Assembly (NCBI GenBank): GCA_905214895.1
Contig: CAJMNP010000024.1
Span: forward strand, 1-10,206
Length of the DNA stretch: 10,206 nucleotides
Source of the DNA: an uncultured bacterium
Lineage (GTDB): Bacteria > Actinomycetota > Coriobacteriia > Coriobacteriales > Coriobacteriaceae
Direction of reading: 5' to 3'
This document shows, piece by piece, positions 7,501 through 10,206 of this stretch. The notes beneath the pieces were generated by a model, which saw only the letters and a program-made list of their open reading frames with translations, did not search any database and was not told where the DNA came from. Made by a program: the position numbers and the translations under genes. The first letter of the stretch is position 1. The number at the start of each line of letters is the position of its first letter.

Positions 7501-8304
7501 GACGCCGACGGTAACGTGGTGCAGACGGTGCAGAACGGCGCCGACGGCACGTTCGGCTTCGCGCCGCTGCAGCTGGACAAGGTGGGGACGTACGTCTACA
7601 CCGTGTCCGAGCGGGCAGGGGCGACGGCGAACGGCGTCACCTACGACACGACGGTCTTTACCGCGACGGTGACGGTGACGGAGAATGCGGAGACGCACGC
7701 GCTGGAGGCGCAGGTTGCCTACAGCAAGGGCGGCAAGGCTGCGGATGCGGTGGCGTTCAGCAACAGTTACGCGCCGGCCGCGACTGAGGTGAAGCTGGGG
7801 GCCTCCAAGGTGCTGAGCGGCGAGGACCTGAAGGAAGGGCAGTTCTCCTTCCAGCTGAAGGATGCCGACGGCAAGGTGCTGCAGACCGCAAAGAACGCGG
7901 CGGACGGCACGGTGGGCTTCGAGGCGATCTCGTACGACAAGCCCGGAACGTACGCCTACAGCATCTCCGAGGTGGACGACGGTCAGAAGAACGTGACGTA
8001 CGACGCGGCCGAGCACCGGGTAACGGTGACGGTGACGGACGACGGTGCGGGCCATCTGGTGGCGACGGTAACCTATGACGGCGCCGTGGCGCCGGTGTTC
8101 AAGAACACGTACACGCCGCCGACCACCCCGCCGACGGAGCCGCCCACCAATCCGCCGAGCAAGTCACCGGTGCCGAAGGAGGAGAAGCCGGGTCTGCCGT
8201 ATACGGGCGATACCAGCTTGTCGCCGATGGCCCTGGGTGGCATCGCGGGCGGCGCGGTGGTGCTGATCGCCGCAGGCGTTATCCTGCGGCGCCGGAACCG
8301 GTAG
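1570..8304 (+). CDS. Giant LPXTG-anchored modular adhesin with fibro-slime tip and Spy0128/FctA-like isopeptide repeats
   Basis: A 2244-residue cell-wall protein, probably a fibrous adhesin; ligand unknown. ATG 1570 was chosen because it precedes a normal signal peptide (basic GRRRGLR, hydrophobic core, AEA cleavage after residue 37) and has GGTGG 6 bases upstream. The frame is open back to 1501, but that ATG lacks a ribosome-binding site. Domains: 38-357 tip with a fibro-slime signature (GDDDVWVFIDD at 263-273, GDIGGIH at 277-283); 360-473 SpaA/Cna-B-like (Lys364, KETRVPEGY at 434-442); 474-665 unrecognised; 666-912 second SpaA-like (Lys669, Glu746) with a large insertion; 914-1057 domain ending VFTNSYS; 1058-2184 nine repeats; 2185-2208 Pro/Thr linker; LPYTG at 2209-2213; membrane helix about 2220-2239; RRRNR tail. 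No sortase or partner pilin is nearby, and I saw no pilin polymerisation motif, so anchoring by a housekeeping sortase encoded elsewhere is inferred. A terminator follows at 8348. Confidence 0.9.
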   Translation: MSYGRRRGLRPVSPYVIVLALAVALTASFFLPTRAEAAFSDHTVTTISPSGTTINLFDYWVNPDNHLSVSGNGGVNANHRFQFNDGQGGESLNHWTGNTNPQPGIVNNTLLDGYPQLSKTWGGESLCYLFDSSAQIGKTSHFGVTGLLKVQNGYYVYDSSKNYAAYNADKNAFDIYDTWGIDKVGDSSHQGQFFPFDAADKVLKEENGRLVQTGIKADNTGDSRYNDGRPVNHHFGLSMSTRFVQPAGGKTNAGDDMVFEFAGDDDVWVFIDDVLVGDIGGIHNRASLSINFCTGDIKVNGNNDGTLKDKYQKANKDISGFNDNTFADGTNHTLKFFYLERGATDSNMELKFNLVTVPESDIIKFDQDGKFVQGAEFKLYKTDKDFKTVGELIGSGTTDEAGHLTLTNDVDNGVINFDDLYNKDHDNNKYYLLKETRVPEGYRSSLAATGGSMQLEYVPASAENGAGGVIINRGGMDAGSVVWKTGAFAAAKETITAPSTVYKANNDLTKSDKTVNLDSGILFAVVLKRDKSAGTGIKDPSNWCAVSGDPSTGAGYTLAKEPGMTGAIEAAKKDLHAFTLNTSGQYQVEIQNLPGDISKYYYLLSGDARKDAEYTVAIYHTTASSIGDATPENTVHVYSDDIAGGTNFKRQFATRLLVTNIQNRLFVQKTDTEGKPVDGAKFGLYKSTQVTTDANGKAVLDGDQAPYDTLTTRSVANPVKLEGAGVFPSTSDSSEPLVKGTYFLKEVSAPNGFLLNDRLIKVIVDDYGVHADAGTVDDGVSTFVGVGSLMKSLGQFGAEGDIDNTLTWIKGQRQTSDGTLDGNGNLSWNNDAKGGENEVHLKYGANGRVYQYGPTKKDEPYRLETETGWIRMGITQDVSGDTNAKGARADLGDMNLNALFTGATCVRVANEREASFEVMKKVMVPAGLTGKPDAGFTFKFTVPTTAGKTYKAAVFENAGTASEKQVGKMFDLENGREQTITADQTIRVYGLAEGDQYAVQELTGADKMPAGYKLTGRKQGDKNLTEEGDSISGRIAPQNSDGTVAKDNKLVFTNSYSVKSSVTLTGIKAKKKFTGREWTSADSFELCLRAADGTPMPDGATAAPVAGMKQVEKTVTSAEEFSFGEIKYEKPGKYTYYIAETTPAKSDPSWLGGVSYSSAEYKVTVTVKDDGKGNLTEPVVKMEQIYKDDGTATSQVIDDQIAVITNTYHPKETSVTLKATKRFTGGELAGSDFTFQLLDKDGSVVQTVQNEKDGKVAFAAIDYATPGDHDYTIKEVKGADSTVVYDAKGVKVHVKVTDEKGELKATVTYDGEKAVPTFTNTKPTADVTVEATKVLAGKDLTADAFTFGLYDQDGNEDARGTNDKNGKVKLTVKGLNLGEYDYTLKEEKAGQSVDGVAYDAKEVKVHVKVEQNQDDNNKTKVTVTYDGTATAPTFNNTYTAKGSVELTATKTIKVADGFDHTTKPADGEFTFDLKDAAGNVIATAKNDANGKVCFTREFQLSDLDGAASKDFTYTIVEQPGAEPGMVYDNHALTYTVTVTDGGNGALNAKAIVTSASGSDTFTNTYQPAATGLALGAQKSYVKKDDNTPIVPKDGEFTFDVYEGKMTAEQLAGAKPVRTATNGADGSVNFDAFSYAKPGTYEYTIVERKGDLAYVTYDDAVHHAVVTVVDNAGTLQASVAYDGADATKPTFTNTYKAKATNSGAIALTKSVDVHDGSYQLKAGDFAFELVGSDGTVLQTQKNDAKGKVYFNELTFDHAGTFPFTVREVQPTDGAPGVPGVTYTGKTYTLTYVVKDNNDGKLVVESSTVKPSEGTENGVTPNTMTFANSYQPGQTSYQISGTKVLENADPATTRTPADGEFTFALIDVATGQEIDRTTNVGKAFTFKAISYTATGSHAYQVKEVAGQDGTITYSDAVLDVTVNVTDDGSGQLTATANKTAADLTFTNTYTPTATTATITGTKALTGRDLAEGEFFFDLKDADGNVVQTVQNGADGTFGFAPLQLDKVGTYVYTVSERAGATANGVTYDTTVFTATVTVTENAETHALEAQVAYSKGGKAADAVAFSNSYAPAATEVKLGASKVLSGEDLKEGQFSFQLKDADGKVLQTAKNAADGTVGFEAISYDKPGTYAYSISEVDDGQKNVTYDAAEHRVTVTVTDDGAGHLVATVTYDGAVAPVFKNTYTPPTTPPTEPPTNPPSKSPVPKEEKPGLPYTGDTSLSPMALGGIAGGAVVLIAAGVILRRRNR
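2131..2640 (+). other. Fibro-slime-like domain of the adhesin tip
   Basis: Residues 188-357 of the adhesin contain the acidic, aromatic FEFAGDDDVWVFIDD run, GDIGGIH just after it, and a C-terminal TLKFFYLERGATDSNMEL strand. This is the pattern of the fibro-slime domain family (PA14-like beta fold). In PA14-like folds the acidic turn can bind calcium and carbohydrate, so a glycan-binding role is plausible but only inferred. Confidence 0.7.
4741..8121 (+). repeat. Nine tandem Spy0128/FctA-like isopeptide domains in the adhesin stalk
   Basis: The repeats span 4741-5205, 5206-5544, 5545-5895, 5896-6276, 6277-6663, 6664-7065, 7066-7422, 7423-7782 and 7783-8121 (113-155 residues each). Each has a Lys in the first strand (for example ATKRF, GTKAL, GASKVL), a Glu after a YT-type strand (TIKEV, TIVEQ, SISEV) and an Asn in the closing F-x-N-T/S-Y/K motif. 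In the streptococcal pilin family this Lys/Glu/Asn set forms a self-made intramolecular isopeptide bond. All nine keep it, so a rigid, protease-resistant stalk is expected. Repeat 2 ends TNTKP rather than TNTY. The copies are clearly diverged in protein and codon use, so the array is old, not freshly amplified. Confidence 0.85.
8194..8301 (+). other. Cell-wall sorting signal of the adhesin (LPYTG, helix, basic tail)
   Basis: LPYTG at 8194-8208 is followed by DTSLSP, a Gly/Ala/Val/Ile hydrophobic helix and the tail RRRNR. Sortases of this class cut between Thr and Gly and join the Thr to the cell wall. The preceding Pro/Thr-rich linker (8113-8190) is typical of wall-spanning segments. Confidence 0.92.
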
Positions 8305-8347
8305 CTACGGCGGCCGAGAAGGGCTTTGATTGAGGGCGGGTGGTCGC

Positions 8348-8371
8348 AGGGCGCGGCCGCTCGCCCTTTTT
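8348..8371 (+). terminator. Rho-independent terminator of the adhesin gene
   Basis: AGGGCG (8348-8353) pairs with CGCCCT (8362-8367) around an 8-base loop, followed directly by a run of T (8367-8371). It begins 44 bases after the adhesin stop codon, so transcription of the adhesin should end here and prfA should have its own promoter. Confidence 0.8.
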
Positions 8372-8385
8372 GGTGAAAGGCTATG

Positions 8386-8604
8386 TTAACCCGCCGTTTG
8401 CACGTCCGGCTCCAGATGGAACTCGTACTCCGGCTCCATCATCTTCTTCCGGATCTTTTCGTAGCGCCCGTCGTCGAGCTGCTCGCGCATGAGCGACGTC
8501 CTGTCCCCGACGCGTGCGGCCTCGCGCAGCCATCTGAACCACATCAGGCAGCTGTGGAGCCTGCGGGTCGATACGCCCTTGAACCTCTCGAGGAAGTGGC
8601 CGAG
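8386..8604 (-). pseudogene. C-terminal fragment of a transposase (tentatively IS1595/ISXO2-like)
   Basis: On the - strand this reads FLERFKGVSTRRLHSCLMWF, then RWLREA, and ends EYEFHLEPDVQTAG with TAA at 8388-8386. The F-x-RF-x-GVST-x-x-L-x-x-YL/CL-x-WF pattern resembles the C-terminus of IS1595/ISXO2-type transposases. That family call is from pattern memory and is tentative. Upstream of about 8604 in this frame the sequence becomes Arg/Gly-rich with no catalytic DDE core, so only the tail survives. The open frame continues to an ATG at 8829 but does not look like protein there. It lies just downstream of the adhesin terminator, in the opposite orientation. Confidence 0.5.
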
Positions 8605-8714
8605 CGAACCCTGCGCTTCAGCATCCTCTGGACCGTGTCCCGCTCGTACCCGGTGAGCCTGCCGTGGGTCCTCGGGACCGCCCTCGCGGCGCCCTTCCCG
8701 CCCTTTCCGGACAT
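8544..8714 (-). pseudogene. N-terminal fragment of a transposase (tentatively IS30-like helix-turn-helix)
   Basis: A - strand ATG at 8714 is preceded by GGAGG at 6-base spacing. It reads MSGKGGKGAARAVPRTHGRL, then TGYERDTVQRMLKR, and soon becomes low-complexity before TGA at 8546-8544 (56 codons). The RLT-x-x-ERD-x-x-Q-x-ML stretch resembles the first helix of the N-terminal DNA-binding region of IS30-type transposases. The frame differs from the C-terminal fragment at 8386-8604, and the protein-like reading switches frame near 8604-8620. That indicates an internal deletion, or fusion of two decayed elements. It is not expected to be functional. Confidence 0.4.
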
Positions 8715-8772
8715 GGCGTCCTCCGATCTCCCGGGGCCGGCCGATCCGGCCCTCAGGGTATCGGATTCCCAA

Positions 8773-8798
8773 ATTTATCCGTATATGTGCGGATGAAT
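8773..8798. repeat. Inverted repeat (ATTTATCCG / CGGATGAAT)
   Basis: Nine bases pair across an 8-base loop (TATATGTG) with one G-T pair. The right-arm segment CGGATGAA (8790-8797) recurs directly at 8811-8818. No T-run follows. It lies just outside the transposase remnant and may be the end of a decayed mobile element or a small operator. Confidence 0.35.
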
Positions 8799-8831
8799 GC
8801 GGGAGGCGTTCGGATGAAGTTGTATTCAAGG

Positions 8832-8855
8832 AAAGAGACTGACCCTTTGTCGCAT
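8832..8855 (+). repeat. Right half of the palindromic repeat (AAAGAGACTGA + CCCTTTGTCGCAT)
   Basis: Bases 8843-8855 are the exact inverse of 1276-1288, and 8832-8842 is a near-direct copy of 1283-1293. The left arm expected of a complete palindrome is degenerate here, while in the upstream copy the right arm is missing. The two copies are therefore complementary halves flanking the adhesin region. Confidence 0.5.
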
Positions 8856-9038
8856 TCCGTGCGGGTTATATGCAGGTATGCCTGCGCACGCTATCATGTA
8901 TGGGTTAGACCGCAACTATGTACCTCATACGCGAAGGGATGCGCATGTATCTGAAGATCGACATGTTCTAGCCGGGCTTACCCCCGCAGTGGCGCCGCGC
9001 GCCCCATCAACTCTGCCGATTTTCGCCTTCACGCACAT
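8856..9038 (+). promoter_or_regulatory. Intergenic region expected to hold the prfA promoter
   Basis: No convincing gene is seen here. GCAGG-TATG-CCTGC (8872-8885) is a short perfect hairpin. It is nested in GTGC/GCAC (8859-8862 with 8886-8889) and is followed at once by a -10-like TATCAT (8892-8897, 5 of 6 to consensus). No clear -35 lies 16-18 bases upstream. A tiny ORF, MYLKIDMF (8945-8971), has a weak AGGG upstream and may be chance. A promoter is likely because the adhesin transcript ends at 8371, but its exact location is not established. Confidence 0.3.
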
Positions 9039-9040
9039 AA

Positions 9041-9045
9041 AGGAG
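9041..9045 (+). promoter_or_regulatory. Shine-Dalgarno of prfA (AGGAG)
   Basis: AAAGGAG ends 7 bases before the ATG at 9053 and fixes this start. The resulting N-terminus MRDKLEKIIKAYEELEKKLS is the usual helical start of release factor 1. Confidence 0.8.
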
Positions 9046-9052
9046 TCCCGCC

Positions 9053-10120
9053 ATGCGCGACAAGCTCGAAAAGATCATTAAGGCCTACGAGGAGCTCGAG
9101 AAGAAGCTTTCCGACCCGGCCGTCGCCTCCGACATCAAGGAGTTCACGCGTCTCAACAAGGAGTACGCACACCAGTCCGACCTCATCGCTGCCTCGCGCG
9201 AGTACATCGGCGCGCTCGATGACATCGAGGCCGCCAAGGAGATGCTCCGCGACACCAGCGATGCGGACGAGAAGGAGATGCTCCAGATGGACATCTCCGA
9301 AAACGAGGCCAAGCTCCCCCAGCTCGAGGAAGACATTAAGTACATGCTCATCCCGAGTGACCCCAACGACGACAAGAACACCATCGTCGAGATTCGCTCC
9401 GCCGCCGGTGGCGACGAGGCGGCCATCTTCGCCGGCGACCTGTACAAGATGTATCAGCGCTTTTGCGAGTCGCGCGGCTGGAAGACTACCGTGCTCGATT
9501 CCAGCCCCAGCGAGGCCGGCGGCTTTAAGTCCATTGAGTTCAAGGTCGAGGGCGACCGCGTCTACTCCGTTATGAAGTACGAGTCCGGCGTGCACCGTGT
9601 CCAGCGCGTCCCTAAGACCGAGTCCCAGGGCCGCATCCAGACCTCCACGGCTACCGTCGCCGTGCTTCCCGAGGCCGAGGAAATCGACGTCCAGATCAAC
9701 CAGTCCGACCTGCGCATCGACACCTACTGCGCCTCCGGCCCTGGCGGTCAGTGCGTTAACACCACCTACTCCGCCGTGCGCATCACCCACCTGCCCACCA
9801 ACACCGTGGTGCAGTCGCAGGAGCAACGTTCCCAGATCCAGAACCGCGAGGTCTGCATGCAGATGCTGCGTGCCCGTCTGTACGAGATGGAACTCGAGAA
9901 GCAGCAGGCCGAGCTCGGTGCCGAGCGCCAAAGCCAGATCGGCCACGGTAACCGTTCCGAGAAGATCCGCACCTACAACCAGCCCCAGGACCGCGTGACC
10001 GATCACCGCATCGGTTTCAACTCCACCTACAACGGCGTCCTTCTGGGCGATCAGCTTGGCACCGTCATCGAGGCGCTCGCCGCCGCCGAGCGAGCCGAGA
10101 AGCTGGCACAGGCCGTGTAG
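9053..10120 (+). CDS. prfA: Peptide chain release factor 1 (RF-1)
   Basis: This protein ends translation at UAA and UAG by entering the ribosomal A site and triggering peptidyl-tRNA hydrolysis. It is 355 residues long, normal for the family. An N-terminal coiled helical domain (about 1-95) is followed by IRSAAGGDEAAIFAGDLYKM, a family hallmark. The stop-codon-reading P-x-T motif is P187-K188-T189 in VQRVPKTESQGRI; PAT or PVT is common, so Lys in the middle is slightly unusual. Absence of an SPF motif separates it from RF-2. The catalytic GGQ is residues 231-233 in SGPGGQCVNTTYSAVRITH, with Cys after GGQ where His is frequent. The C-terminal IRTYNQPQDRVTDHRIG segment is also typical. PrmC, which methylates the GGQ glutamine, is often encoded just downstream of prfA, but the window ends before this can be seen. 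Confidence 0.97.
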   Translation: MRDKLEKIIKAYEELEKKLSDPAVASDIKEFTRLNKEYAHQSDLIAASREYIGALDDIEAAKEMLRDTSDADEKEMLQMDISENEAKLPQLEEDIKYMLIPSDPNDDKNTIVEIRSAAGGDEAAIFAGDLYKMYQRFCESRGWKTTVLDSSPSEAGGFKSIEFKVEGDRVYSVMKYESGVHRVQRVPKTESQGRIQTSTATVAVLPEAEEIDVQINQSDLRIDTYCASGPGGQCVNTTYSAVRITHLPTNTVVQSQEQRSQIQNREVCMQMLRARLYEMELEKQQAELGAERQSQIGHGNRSEKIRTYNQPQDRVTDHRIGFNSTYNGVLLGDQLGTVIEALAAAERAEKLAQAV

Positions 10121-10122
10121 GT

Positions 10123-10146
10123 TCCGCCGTTCTACCGAACGGCGGA
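10123..10146 (+). other. Strong hairpin after prfA without a T-run
   Basis: TCCGCCGTTC (10123-10132) and GAACGGCGGA (10137-10146) form a perfect 10-bp stem with a TACC loop, starting 2 bases after the prfA stop. The following bases TCAGCCGACG contain no T-tract, so it is not a standard intrinsic terminator. It may be an RNA-stabilising 3' structure or a non-canonical terminator. I see no gene in the remaining 60 bases. Confidence 0.6.
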
Positions 10147-10206
10147 TCAGCCGACGCTGCAAACGCCCCTAAGCGGCAATCTGACGTTCAATCGTCGGTC
10201 GCGTAC

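Noticed and set aside
4741..8121. CRISPR or recently amplified DNA repeat array
   Set aside because: Periodicity is at the protein-domain level with diverged nucleotides and unequal lengths. There are no identical short repeats with spacers.
8383..8796. + strand open frame of 137 codons (8383-8796)
   Set aside because: It overlaps the - strand transposase remnant, has no ribosome-binding site, and its translation shows no recognisable domain.
8814..8954. Small + strand ORF starting MKLYSRKETD after GGGAGG
   Set aside because: It has a fair ribosome-binding site but runs through the palindromic repeat half and the hairpin region. Its Cys/Arg-rich translation has no recognised features.
9029..10162. 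Antisense open frame of 377 codons across prfA
   Set aside because: It is a shadow of the very well supported prfA; the Leu/Gly/Val-rich translation shows no family features.
10147..10206. Start of a downstream gene such as prmC
   Set aside because: Only 60 bases remain and no convincing start or ribosome-binding site is visible.

Overview
The window looks like a chromosomal segment of a high-GC Coriobacteriia bacterium, most likely Collinsella or a close relative. This is inferred from the base composition, the actinobacterial-style prfA, the adhesin architecture and the LPYTG anchor; no species marker such as rRNA is present. Every gene I accept is on the + strand, except for transposase debris on the - strand.

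Layout: (1) 3-1274 is the 3' part of an M20-family zinc metallopeptidase gene that begins before the window. (2) 1275-1569 is a structured leader. It holds half of a palindromic repeat, a 12-bp palindrome, a weak promoter candidate, a GC-rich hairpin, and a 26-codon ORF with the best Shine-Dalgarno sequence in the region; that ORF contains a run of seven G. (3) 1570-8304 encodes a 2244-residue secreted, sortase-anchored adhesin. Its parts are a signal peptide, a fibro-slime-like tip, two SpaA/Cna-B-like domains with large insertions, a further isopeptide-type domain, nine Spy0128/FctA-like repeats, a Pro/Thr linker, LPYTG, a membrane helix and a basic tail. (4) 8348-8371 is an intrinsic terminator. 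(5) 8386-8714 carries fragments of transposase genes on the - strand. (6) 8832-8855 is the complementary half of the palindromic repeat. (7) 9053-10120 is prfA (peptide chain release factor 1), followed by a strong hairpin.

The peptidase and prfA are ordinary cellular genes. The adhesin plus transposase debris sits between them and is bracketed by two half-palindromes. Joined, these would form ATGCGACAAAGGG-ACTGA-CCCTTTGTCGCAT, with a short direct repeat at both ends. This suggests the adhesin is an inserted accessory cassette.

The most interesting point is the adhesin's 5' end. Translation from the strong Shine-Dalgarno at 1451-1456 runs out of frame into a stop at 1541. Loss of one G (or gain of two) in the G7 tract would fuse that ORF in frame to the adhesin. 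This is the layout expected of a phase-variable surface protein, although independent initiation at 1570 is also possible.
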